64,000 nt of DNA from Nocardia sp. alder85J. GTDB taxonomy: Bacteria > Actinomycetota > Actinomycetes > Mycobacteriales > Mycobacteriaceae. The stretch is from assembly GCF_020176955.2 (NCBI RefSeq), contig NZ_JAIUCZ020000003.1, positions 682,001 through 746,000 on the forward strand, written 5' to 3'. Each line of letters begins with the position of its first letter. The first letter of the stretch is position 1. The position numbers were made by a program, and so were the translations under genes. A model generated the notes under the pieces. It was given only the letters and a program-made list of their open reading frames with translations. It was not told where the DNA came from and made no database searches. Positions 46,794-54,712 of the stretch are shown one piece after another.

Positions 46794-47981
46794 TCAGCGA
46801 GCCGGAGCGGTTCGGAGTTCCTCTCCCAGCGCCACGACAGCATCGTTGCTCGGCCATCTGGTCACCATCTGGCGGTGCAGGCCGCGAATGAAGCCGGTCA
46901 GCCGAGTACCCGGCACGGCCGCAGCGACGCGCAGCACTTCCGATGCTCGTTGACTTGCCACCTCGGGCTCGCCGGCACCGGCGAGCGCGCACGCCAGTTC
47001 TGCGATGTACCAGGTTGCCCACTCCGAGGCCAGGGTATCCGGATCGAATCCGGCCATGCCTCCGTTAAGCGACGTGACGGCCTTGTCCCACTGCCTCGCG
47101 AGGCGGTATGCAAGGCCACGCTGCATTTCGATGAACGCGTCCGAGTAGAAGTACTGCGCGTCCGGCCGGTCCGGATCCCCGCCCGCAATCAATTCGGCAG
47201 CCTGATCGAGCTTGGCTCCCATAGCGTTCAAGTCCCCTTCGAGAGCGAGCCCGCGACCCTCCTGCTGCACGGCCAGGGCAAGCACGGTCGGGCTGATCTC
47301 CGCTGCGTCGCGTTGCGCCGCGCGTGACAAACCGATCATCAGGCCGACCTCGCCGGCCATCCACGCGACATGGCCCCGCATGGACAGCGCTGTCGAGATC
47401 ATGTCTCGGTTCCCCGTCTCGGTCGCCAGTTCGAGGGCAGCGCGATAGTGCGTCACAGCGGCGCCGTGGTTACCGATGCTCGCATTCAGCCATCCCGCGA
47501 ACTGCTGCCAGCCTGCGGCGACGTCGACCATGTCGGGACGGGCCGACCGCCGGGCTTCCACCGCCAGCGTCGACACCAGTTTTGCCTGTCGGATACCCAC
47601 CGGCAGAACAAGTTTCGACCCGACTTGGTCTTCGAGGCGACGGGTTTCCGACAACAGGCCCGCAAGATCGGAAGCCAACGCACGGTCGATGTAGCGGCGG
47701 TCCGATAGCGCGGCAGTCTCCCGCAGATCGAGCCGAGTCGACGGGTCATCATCGGCACGGCTGGTCACCAGAGTCTCGTAAAGGGTCACCAGCGAGCCAG
47801 CGGAGTCCAGAATCCGATCCAGCTTTTCGACGACGTCGGACGGGGGTTTGCGGCGGCCGTTCTCGAATCGGGACAGCGCACCGGCATCGTACGGGACTAG
47901 GCGCGCCAGTGCCCGAACCGACAATCCCGCTCGTGTACGGAGCCGCCGCAGTTCGGTCCCGAACGCTTCCCAATCTTCCAT
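46794..47981 (-). CDS. XRE-family regulator with TPR-like C-terminal domain
   Basis: 395 aa from ATG 47981 with GGAGCGGGGG upstream. Residues about 8-62 are an XRE helix-turn-helix (LRRLRTRAGLSVRALARLVP, then YDAGALSRFENGRRKPPSDV). The remaining 330 residues are helical, with TPR-like pairs (AAVTHYRAALELATETGNRD, ALSMRGHVAWMAGEVGLMIG, RQWDKAVTSLNGGMAGFDPD). Such large XRE-TPR proteins in Actinomycetota usually control an adjacent small operon, here the divergent genes from 48187 on. It ends at the stop of integrase remnant A. Confidence 0.9.
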   Translation of the reverse strand: MEDWEAFGTELRRLRTRAGLSVRALARLVPYDAGALSRFENGRRKPPSDVVEKLDRILDSAGSLVTLYETLVTSRADDDPSTRLDLRETAALSDRRYIDRALASDLAGLLSETRRLEDQVGSKLVLPVGIRQAKLVSTLAVEARRSARPDMVDVAAGWQQFAGWLNASIGNHGAAVTHYRAALELATETGNRDMISTALSMRGHVAWMAGEVGLMIGLSRAAQRDAAEISPTVLALAVQQEGRGLALEGDLNAMGAKLDQAAELIAGGDPDRPDAQYFYSDAFIEMQRGLAYRLARQWDKAVTSLNGGMAGFDPDTLASEWATWYIAELACALAGAGEPEVASQRASEVLRVAAAVPGTRLTGFIRGLHRQMVTRWPSNDAVVALGEELRTAPAR

Positions 47982-48186
47982 CCGCCCCCGCTCCGGCAGC
48001 TCCGACCAGCGTTGCAGCGTTGCCGACCAACTTCGGCAACACCATGGCCACAGTGCAACGCTATCGCGAATCCCCCGGCCGCAGGACGCTACTGGTAGCC
48101 CCGCCGCCGGGTCGAATCGGCTCACCTCGTCAGGTTCCCCGGCGGCGGGTGCCTTCCAGATATCGGAGACAGGCAGGGGTCACAAC

Positions 48187-48582
48187 GTGATCGTGTCCAG
48201 GAATACGGATCGGCTTCTCTTCCGGACGGTGAAGGATGTCGTCTCGGCCATGTGGGAGATCCCCGCCGGCGGTGCCGCCCGGATCATGCACCTCAACGAT
48301 CCGCAATCCCGGTTCCCGGCTCGGCGGTGGCCGAACGAGCCGATGGAGGCGCTGCCGGACGGCCACATTGCTTTCGGCCCCGAACCACACCAGCGTCCGA
48401 CGCTGGCCCAGGTCCGGGAGATGCTGCCGCAGTACGCGGGCCTCTGGGACGAGATCCGGGAAGAGTCACTGATCAATCACACAGTGCTGGTCGTCAACAA
48501 CCGGCCCTCGGGATGCAACATCGGCCGGATGTTCACCTCCGCCGACGGCTTGACCGACTGGACCGAGCGGGTACGACGATGA
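48187..48582 (+). CDS. Hypothetical protein, first gene of the XRE-linked cassette
   Basis: 131 aa from GTG 48187 (AGGGG upstream). Sequence such as VKDVVSAMWEIPAGGAARIM, PTLAQVREMLPQYAGLWDEI and NHTVLVVNNRPSGCNIGRMF. No family recognised and no membrane segment. Divergent from the XRE-TPR regulator with about 205 bp between. Its stop overlaps the next start (ATGA at 48579), so the downstream chain is translationally coupled. Confidence 0.75.
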   Translation: MIVSRNTDRLLFRTVKDVVSAMWEIPAGGAARIMHLNDPQSRFPARRWPNEPMEALPDGHIAFGPEPHQRPTLAQVREMLPQYAGLWDEIREESLINHTVLVVNNRPSGCNIGRMFTSADGLTDWTERVRR

Positions 48583-48731
48583 TCACGGAAAGTTCCCTAC
48601 CACAACGGATTCCGCCTCGATCGGACGATGCGCAGCCGTGGGAGGTTCCGGAACCGTATCGGCCGATCGAGTTCGCCGGACCCGAGGAGATCGAAGCGAC
48701 GCTCGAGGCCATCCGGGACGCGCGATGGTGA
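48579..48731 (+). CDS. Small hypothetical protein of the XRE-linked cassette
   Basis: 50 aa: MITESSLPQRIPPRSDDAQP, WEVPEPYRPIEFAGPEEIEA, TLEAIRDARW. Pro/Glu-rich and soluble, not recognised. Overlaps its neighbours on both sides (ATGA at 48579, ATGGTGA at 48725), which is the main reason to accept it. Confidence 0.65.
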   Translation: MITESSLPQRIPPRSDDAQPWEVPEPYRPIEFAGPEEIEATLEAIRDARW

Positions 48732-48886
48732 CCCTCGTCGGTGTGGTGGCGATCGTGGCGGTATGCGCCGGTGTGGTGTTCGTGTCGTTCACCTGGCCGA
48801 ACCGCACACAGACCACACTGCAACCATCCGGCAAGCTGAAAAAGCTCGTAGAGCAAGGGATCAGGGGAAACCGTGGCGCCGACTGA
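48725..48886 (+). CDS. Small single-pass membrane protein of the XRE-linked cassette
   Basis: 53 aa with one membrane segment (MVTLVGVVAIVAVCAGVVFV) and a basic tail ending KKLVEQGIRGNRGAD. ATG 48725 or GTG 48728. Overlaps the gene before by 7 bases and the one after by 14. Function unknown. Confidence 0.65.
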   Translation: MVTLVGVVAIVAVCAGVVFVSFTWPNRTQTTLQPSGKLKKLVEQGIRGNRGAD

Positions 48887-49355
48887 GCCGTATGTCACCG
48901 TGACCGCTTCGGGCAACGGAGCGGTCTGGCAGGCGGACGGACCCGTGATCCGGGTCGCGTCGTTCTGGGTCGAAGACCACACAGTCACCTACTTCCCCCC
49001 GCGTCCGTTGTCCGACTGCATAGACCACATGCCCCTCACGCTCACGCTGGCGGTGTGGGGACACTACGACGAATTCGCTGGCAGAGAAGGTGTCGACCCA
49101 TTTGGAGAGTGGGCATGGGGTATGACGGTCCGGACGCCGACCCGGAAGACGATGGCCCGGCCACGTTCCAACAGGCGTACCTCGAAGCCCCGGCGAAATA
49201 CGAGCGGTGGGGGTGGACGGAGAAGGCCGAGGAACTGCGGCGGCAAGGCCCGCCACCGCCGATGGTGTCGGACGGATACGGCGGCAAGCTCGCCTACTAC
49301 CGGCACCACGCCGACGCAGGCAATCCGGAAGCGATCGAGATCTACCAACGGCTGA
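48873..49355 (+). CDS. Hypothetical protein, likely frameshifted after about residue 83
   Basis: From GTG 48873 the first 80 residues look like a real protein (VTVTASGNGAVWQADGPVIR, VASFWVEDHTVTYFPPRPLS, GHYDEFAGREGVDPFGEWAW). After that the frame turns into Arg/Pro/Thr-rich filler that runs opposite the better frame of the gene at 49115. Either the true gene ends by a frameshift near 49115 and continues as that gene, or two genes overlap by 240 bp, which would be odd. No family recognised. Confidence 0.55.
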   Translation: MAPTEPYVTVTASGNGAVWQADGPVIRVASFWVEDHTVTYFPPRPLSDCIDHMPLTLTLAVWGHYDEFAGREGVDPFGEWAWGMTVRTPTRKTMARPRSNRRTSKPRRNTSGGGGRRRPRNCGGKARHRRWCRTDTAASSPTTGTTPTQAIRKRSRSTNG

Positions 49356-49384
49356 TCGCCGAAGGCCCGGCAGGCTGCACCTGA
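49115..49384 (+). CDS. Hypothetical protein, last gene of the XRE-linked cassette
   Basis: 89 aa from ATG 49115 (GGAGAGTGGGC upstream): MGYDGPDADPEDDGPATFQQ, AYLEAPAKYERWGWTEKAEE, LAYYRHHADAGNPEAIEIYQ. The composition is that of a real soluble protein, with a C-terminal helix pair. It may be the C-terminal half of the 48873 product (a -1 shift near GCATGGGG would join them), or a separate small protein. Not recognised. Confidence 0.6.
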   Translation: MGYDGPDADPEDDGPATFQQAYLEAPAKYERWGWTEKAEELRRQGPPPPMVSDGYGGKLAYYRHHADAGNPEAIEIYQRLIAEGPAGCT

Positions 49385-49399
49385 GCGATCTCCGACAGG

Positions 49400-50266
49400 A
49401 TGCGGTATCCGGTCTCGCTCGCGAGTCCGGCGGCCACCGCACGGCGCGGACCGACCAGGCACCGCGTCACGGCAGTGAGTCAATCCAGGGGACACCCGCC
49501 CCCGAACGCGCCGCTGTCCGCCCTGGTATGCACCGGCCGGGTGCAGCGGACCGGACGCGGGGTCTACGCCGCTACCGTGGTGGCGGAGGTCCAGCGCGGC
49601 GTGAAGCCTGTGACCGTGCGGTCCACTCTCACCGCCTTGTCCATGATAGTCCAGTCCTACGTGGACCAGGGACGCCTACCCCGGAACATGATCGCCCTGG
49701 TTGAGCGCCCGCACGATGAGTTGCCCGAGGACGACGAAGCGGCCGACGCGGCGAAGTCCTGGACGGTCGCCGAGGTCGAGCAGTTCCGCGTGACGGCGCA
49801 GGCTCACCGCCTCTATGCGTGCCGGCTCATGTCCACGTACGGAATGCGCCGCTCCGAAGTGCTGAGGATGCGGTGGACCCGCTTCTCCGATACCGCGCTG
49901 AAGGTCCGCCGGGGCCGCGTGGCGATGGGAGGCACAGAGACCGAGGAGAACGCGCCGAAGTCCCTGCGCTCTCGCCGTGATCTCCCGCCGCCCGCCGAAC
50001 TGGTTGACGCGCTGCGCGCCCTGAAGAAGGCTCAACGGGCGGAGTGCCTGGCGCTGGCGATCGCGTGGTCCGATGATTGCCTGATCGCGGCGCACACGGA
50101 TGGGACTCCGATTCGGCCGGAGTGGTACACCGACGAGTTCCAGCAAATCGCGAAGGCGGCGGGCCCGCGGCGTATCCAGCTGAAGGGCCTGCGGAATACT
50201 GTTCGGCTGAGCCGGACGCCGGACCACTGCCCTTGCCCGCAGCTAGGCAAGTTCTTGGCAAGTTGA
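49400..50266 (+). pseudogene. Tyrosine integrase remnant B, truncated next to tRNA-Thr
   Basis: Middle and catalytic part of a phage-type integrase: RGVKPVTVRSTLTALSMIVQ (core-binding domain), STYGMRRSEVLRMRWTRF (first catalytic Arg), then IRPEWYTDEFQQIAKAAGPR and LKGLRNT. The sequence stops matching right after LRNT, so the second His, the Trp/His and the nucleophile Tyr are lost, and the His of HxxR is Lys. The first 40 or so codons are also doubtful. It points toward the tRNA-Thr gene 47 bp downstream, the usual position of an integrase beside its attachment site. Confidence 0.8.
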
Positions 50267-50312
50267 ACGGTCCGAACTCCCCTGGTGGGGAGCAAATTTG
50301 ACTCTGACCTGG

Positions 50313-50385
50313 AGCCGCCTGGGGGAATCGAACCCCCGACCTTTTCATTACGAGTGAAGCGCTCTACCGACTGAGCTAAGGCGGC
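50313..50385 (-). tRNA. tRNA-Thr (anticodon CGT)
   Basis: 73 nt on the minus strand: GCCGCCT acceptor pairing with AGGCGGC, D-arm GCTCAGTCGGTAGAGC, anticodon loop CTCGTAA (anticodon CGT, Thr ACG), and the T-arm GGGGGTTCGATTCCCCC. CCA is not encoded. All arms close except one C-A pair at the outer end of the anticodon stem. Adjacent integrase remnants mark it as a likely integration target. Confidence 0.95.
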
Positions 50386-50526
50386 GTGCCTTCCGGCGCT
50401 GCGAGTCTATCGTCTCCCGGCCGGTTTGGGAAAACCGCAGTTCAGCGCCGTGCTATCGACAGACTGGACGGCCGGGCCGACTGGTCTTGGTCGTCCGTAG
50501 ACTGGCGAAATCAGGGATCGAGGCGC

Positions 50527-50584
50527 TCGAACAACAACCTTTTCCGCTGGAGTAAAGCGCCTTACAAACTGAGTCCAGGCGGGC
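50527..50584 (-). pseudogene. Degenerate tRNA-Thr copy
   Basis: Aligned with the tRNA-Thr gene in the same orientation, this stretch keeps TCGAAC, ACCTTTTC, GAGT-AAGCGC, TTAC, ACTGAG and AGGCGG in the same order and spacing (about three quarters identical over 58 bp by eye). The T-stem partner, anticodon (now CCA-like) and acceptor pairing are lost. It is most likely a decayed copy left by an integration event. Confidence 0.65.
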
Positions 50585-51005
50585 TGGCACGCCTGTCACC
50601 CCAGCATTCGAACTGCGAAAACAGCTGTTCAGCGTGATGTTTTCCGCTGACGTACAGGGTTGACGAGTGCCATATCCACAGCCACCGAAACAGCTGTCTC
50701 ACCACATCTAGCGACAGCTTCGGTAAAAGTCTGTAACAGACGATAGTCCACCAGCCACTCCCAGCGAGTTAGCAGATTGTTTGCCATAGCGGTCTGGTGG
50801 TGCCGAAGTCGGCCAAGAGCGCGGCCACCATCATGGTGCTGGGTGCGCGCACTGGGGACCTGGCTCACCAGGCGGTCAGTTCCGATCCCGAGCGCACTCC
50901 CCGCGCTGTCTCGGCGCTGTGCCGCAAGATCGACCATCCGCTGATACTGCGCCGCATTCGCACAGCCGGTGGCTGTATCCGCCCTGCCAGCGGTATCGGC
51001 GAGGG
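50585..51005. other. Intergenic region, about 420 bp
   Basis: No credible gene; short frames on both strands have mixed composition. It separates the tRNA relic from the toxin locus. Confidence 0.35.
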
Positions 51006-51320
51006 TCAGGGTTCTGTGCTGCCATCGGGGATGCGGTGCCCTTCGTCGTACCGGACCGGGTACCCGTGCTGGTCGAACCACTGGTTGGTGGCTGGGTCCC
51101 GAGTCCAGCCCTCGAACTCCGTGCCTTCCAGGTCGTCGGAGAACCGTCCGCCGAATCCGGGTGTCGAGCCCTCCGGTGCCGGTGCGGCGGTGCTGCGGCG
51201 GGTGTTGAACTCTTCGAATGCCTGGTCGGCGCGGGCGATCTCCTCCGGCGAGGGCACCGACCCCCGCTCTGCGGCTTCCTGGGAAGTGTAAAAGGTCTTG
51301 CCACCGAACTTTTCCGGCAT
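51006..51320 (-). CDS. Hypothetical protein downstream of the ART toxin (immunity candidate)
   Basis: 104 aa starting MPEKFGGKTFYTSQEAAERG, with EEIARADQAFEEFNTRRSTA in the middle and WTRDPATNQWFDQHGYPVRY near the C-terminus. AGGAGG lies 8 nt before ATG 51320. Small, acidic, soluble, located 11 bp after the toxin gene on the same strand: the position expected for an immunity or partner protein. No family recognised. Confidence 0.6.
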   Translation of the reverse strand: MPEKFGGKTFYTSQEAAERGSVPSPEEIARADQAFEEFNTRRSTAAPAPEGSTPGFGGRFSDDLEGTEFEGWTRDPATNQWFDQHGYPVRYDEGHRIPDGSTEP

Positions 51321-51331
51321 CGGGTCTCCTC

Positions 51332-52707
51332 CTAGTGTTCGATCATCTGGATGATGGTCCGGCCGGTCGCCGGATCGGGCAGCACTCTGCGGACGAAGAA
51401 GTCGGTTCCCGAGCGGAACAGCACTTCGTCGGGGGTGCCGAACCGGCTGTAGTCGGCGCCGGTCTTGCTCAGGATCTGGAACTCCACGTTCGAGGTGTTC
51501 ACCGTGAGTTCATTGACCCCGGCCAGGTTGGTGCTCGCGGAGGTGAATCCGGCCTCGGTGACGGACCGGCCCTCCACGTACCGGCCCAGTTGCTCGGGAG
51601 TCAGGTTGGTGAACCGCGACACCGGTCCCTCGTGGACGGGGAGTTTGCCCAGTACGTTGTCGAGCGCGTCGATCTGGGCTTGCTGCGCGGGTGCGACTTC
51701 CCCTTCGCGCAGGACCGCGGTCAGGCTGCGTCCGCCGGACCGGATTCGGTGGGGCCCTGTATCGGGGGACCCGCCAGTCCTGATCGGTCAGCGCACCGTC
51801 GGCAGCAGCCGGGGAAGTGGCGGCCTTCTCGGTCTTCGCGAGGTCCTGGCCGAGTTTCTCGATGTCCTGCAATGATTTCGTTTCCGTGGCCAGGTCCTGC
51901 TCCAGCTTCACTCCGGCTTTCAGGTTCCTGGCGGACTTCCATGCCTCCACGATCTCGCGGATCGGTTTCGCCCAGCGGGCGGCGATAGCGACCGCGCGCG
52001 CCGAGGCGACCGCGGCCCCGATGCCGAAGGTGATGAACGAGGTGGCGATGCCGATGGCCGCGGTGATCGCCAGTTCCTTCAACAGTTCCTTGCCGAGGTC
52101 CTCCAGCTGTGTCTTCAGTTTCGCGCGCAGATCGTCCAGGGCTGCGCGGTGATCGTGGCAGGCGTTCGCCAGGCCACCGAGGCCGGCGCCGTGTTTCTGT
52201 GCCGAGGATTGCAGTTGTTGCAGGTCGGTGACCACGAACTCGATCTCGGGGGACTGCTGGACCTGCAGCAGGCCTACGACACGGCCCAGTTCGCCAGACA
52301 AGCCCGCGACCGGCTGCGCGGCCGCCAATGCGGCCCAGGTGTCGCCGACGCTGCCGAGTTTCCCGGTGTCCCCATCGGGGAGCGGGATGCCGATCTTCTG
52401 TGCCAGCCGCACCGCGTCATCGAGACCACCGCCCGGCCCGCCGGCCGCCGGCGGCGGGATCTGGCACACGCCCACGGCCGGTGCGGGTGTTGCGGGCTGT
52501 TCTGGTGGTGCGCCCTTGTCGCCGAGGATTGCGTTGTAGTCGGCCTGGGCGTGGTTGTAGCCCTGCTGCCGCAGCACGTTCGCGTACGAGTCCATCGCCG
52601 ACGCCAGCGTGGTGGCCGCGGTGTGCAGGGCAGCCGCGGCCACGTAATAGACCTGCGGGGACACCTTGATCGATGTCGGCGCTATGTGAGCACCCGGTGA
52701 GTTTCAC
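51332..52707 (-). pseudogene. Type VII-secreted ADP-ribosyltransferase toxin, frameshifted
   Basis: Two frames make one interrupted protein of about 440-460 residues. The N-terminal part (GTG 52664, or 52707 if one base is removed) reads YYVAAAALHTAATTLASAMD, with helices and a Gly/Ala-rich hydrophobic stretch (ITAAIGIATSFITFGIGAAV), as in WXG-linked polymorphic toxins. The C-terminal part in another frame reads GPVSRFTNLTPEQLGRYVEG, VTEAGFTSAST and TPDEVLFRSGTDFFVRRVLP: the R, S-T-S-like and E blocks of an ADP-ribosyltransferase. Removing one C from the run at 51764-51768 (G on the plus strand) joins the frames. As it stands the toxin domain would not be made in one piece. Confidence 0.75.
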
Positions 52708-52972
52708 GTTCGCCGCCACCGCGGCGGTGTAGTGGCCGTGCGCGGCGACCGCGGCCGCGTGCATCGTCGCGATCCTATCCCGCACCTCCGCTGCGGCGGC
52801 CATCCATTCCCGATGCGCCACAGCATGTTCGTCGGCGGACTCGCCGATCCAACTCTGGTGCGTGGCGGCGATCCGGCTGTCCAGACCGGTCAGTGAATCC
52901 TCCAGGGAACCCCTGTAGTCCCGCTATGCGGGCAGTCACCGCGTCCAGATGATCCAGATCGACCTCGATGAC
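52708..52972 (-). pseudogene. WXG100-family type VII substrate gene, frameshifted
   Basis: The minus strand encodes VIEVDLDHLDAVTARIAGLQ, then, after removing one base from the run at 52915-52917, FLEDSLTGLDSRIAATHQSW, IGESADEHAVAHREWMAAAA and MHAAAVAAHGHYTAAVAANV. This is a WXG100-type helical hairpin with the W-x-G turn in HQSWIGES. No start codon is found in frame ahead of it. It would be the secretion partner of the downstream toxin gene. Confidence 0.7.
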
Positions 52973-52986
52973 AGCGGTTCCAAGTC

Positions 52987-53118
52987 GTGACCGAACTGAG
53001 CGGAGGCGTGTTCGGAAAACGACCGGGAAACAGCCTCGGCGAAATCACGAGCAAGACCAGCATCCCGAAGGCATCACTGCACCGCTACCTCACGCCGGCG
53101 ACCGAACAAGAACAGTGA
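52987..53118 (+). other. Possible resolvase-like helix-turn-helix scrap
   Basis: A 43-codon frame ending TSKTSIPKASLHRYLTPATE resembles the C-terminal helix-turn-helix of serine recombinases (pattern xSxATLYRYL). Too short to be a gene; possibly debris of another mobile element. Weak evidence. Confidence 0.25.
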
Positions 53119-53227
53119 TCCTGGCGGCTACCTGGAACAAGTTCGGTTCCAGCGGAACCATTCTGGGAACGGCGCCAGCCCGGAAACCGTTGCCGGAATA
53201 CAGGATTCGACTCGTGACATGCGACCA

Positions 53228-53545
53228 CTAGGTACGGTCGTGCGCGGCCCGCTTGAGTCGTTCGGCGAGGTCAGTGGCGGCAGGTGTCCAGTGTCCGCGT
53301 CGGGCGTCGATGTCGTCGAGGCGGCGGTGGGCGCCGGCGTGGGTGGGGTGCAGGTAGCGCTGGAGGGTGCGGCGGTCCTCGTGCCCGGACAGCAGCATCA
53401 GGTCGGCCTCGGTGGCGCCGTCCTCGCCGGCGTGGGTGAGCCGGGAATGCCTGAGGTCGTGCGGATCCCAGCCCTCGGTCGCGGTACCGAGGTGGCGTTC
53501 GGCGGTCCTGACCGGTCCCCGATGACGAGACCACCCGGGAATAGA
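53228..53545 (-). pseudogene. Tyrosine integrase remnant C, cut by the IS3-type element
   Basis: The C-terminal end of a tyrosine recombinase: VRTAERHLGTATEGWDPHDL, RHSRLTHAGEDGATEADLML, LSGHEDRRTLQRYLHPTHAG. The H-x-L-R-H, G-H and catalytic Tyr are intact. Everything upstream of about 53545 is replaced by the transposase end, so the element landed inside or next to the gene. Unlike remnants A and B it belongs to another integrase family. Confidence 0.75.
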
Positions 53546-53567
53546 GCCAGGTGATGTCGTTCCGTGT

Positions 53568-54437
53568 TCAGTTGATCCCACAGCCCACCGGATGGTGAGC
53601 GTGGGTACAGGCCGCAGCGTACTCGGCCGGCGTCAGGTAGCCCAGCGCCGAATGCCGATGCCGATGGTTGTGGTCGTCTTTGAAATCGCCGATCACGACC
53701 CGAGCTTCGAGCAGGCTGGTCCAGTGGTTCCGGTTCAAGCACTCGGTCCGCAACCGGCGGTTGAACGATTCGACGAACCCGTTGTTCCACCGCGCGCCCG
53801 GCGGAATGTAGGAGATCCCGACCCGGTCGGCGCAGAACCGTTGCAGCGCATGGGAAATCATCTCCGGTCCGTTGTCCATCCGCAGCACCCGCGGCGGGCC
53901 GCCCGCCGTAGTGAACACCTTCTCCAGCCCCGCGACCAGCCGTTCGGCGGTGATCGAGCGTTCCACCACGTGCAGCAGCGATTCGCGGGTGTGTTCGTCG
54001 ATCATCGAGGCGATCTTCACCGCCCGCCCGTCGACGGTGGAATCGAATTGGAAATCTCACGCCCACACTACTTTCGGGGCATCGGCCTCGATCGGCGGTG
54101 CCGAGGAGGTGCCCGCTCGCTTCCGGGGGTGGTGTTCGCGGATCTGCAGGCCCTCTTCACGCCAGAGCCGGTGTACTTTCTCGATGTTCACATCGCTGCC
54201 CTCGTCGAACCGCAGCGCCGACCTGGCGCGGCGGAAGCCGTGACCCTGATGTTTCACCGGGTAGGCACGCAGCCAGGCCCGCAGAACGACGTCCGGATCG
54301 GCCGGGGTCTGCGCGGCCGGCAGCCGCCGATACGTCGACCGATGGAGCCCGACGACCTTGCACGCGAACCGCTGCGACATGCCCTCGACCTACTGGAGCA
54401 TGTCCACGGCGCGGCGCTTGGCCGACGGGCTCAGAAC
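53568..54437 (-). pseudogene. IS3-family transposase OrfB with two nonsense codons
   Basis: Integrase-core transposase. N-terminal part: LSPSAKRRAVDMLQ, stop TAG (54390-54392), VEGMSQRFACKVVGLHRSTY. Middle: HRLWREEGLQIREHHPRKRA and APKVVWA, stop TGA (54057-54059), DFQFDSTVDGRAVKIASMID. The DDE residues are visible downstream in MIDEHTRESL, RMDNGPEMIS and FVESFNRRLR. Both stops replace ordinary codons in otherwise conserved context, so the gene is dead unless read through. Confidence 0.85.
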
Positions 54438-54712
54438 TTTCCCCGGGCGATCTCCCGCAGAGCGTCCTTCTCCAGCTCCGCGTCCGCCAACAGCCGCTTC
54501 AACCTGGCGTTCTGCTCGCGGAGTTCTTTGAGTTCCTTGGCGGCGCCGGTGTCCACCCCACCGTACTGACGGCGCCAGTTGTAGAGCGTCGCAGGCGATA
54601 TCCCGATCTCGGCCGCGATCTCCTCGCTGGTCTTGCCGGCCGCGGTCAGCTCGTCGGCGCGCCGCAGCTTCCACACGATGTCCTCCGCGGAGTGCCGCTT
54701 GCCTCCTGCCAT
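54431..54712 (-). CDS. IS3-family transposase OrfA
   Basis: 93 aa: MAGGKRHSAEDIVWKLRRAD, then EEIAAEIGISPATLYNWRRQ (helix-turn-helix) and a leucine-zipper-like helix LKELREQNARLKRLLADAEL. Intact in itself. In the living element it would be joined to OrfB by frameshifting to make the active transposase; OrfB here is broken. Confidence 0.9.
   Translation of the reverse strand: MAGGKRHSAEDIVWKLRRADELTAAGKTSEEIAAEIGISPATLYNWRRQYGGVDTGAAKELKELREQNARLKRLLADAELEKDALREIARGKF

Larger units (their letters stand above)
53568..54712 (-). mobile_element. IS3-family insertion sequence, inactive
   Basis: OrfA (54431-54712) and OrfB (53568 to about 54437) in the usual overlapping -1 arrangement on the minus strand. 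OrfB carries two in-frame stop codons. Terminal inverted repeats were not identified with confidence, so the true ends may lie up to 50 bp outside. It sits next to integrase remnant C. Confidence 0.8.
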
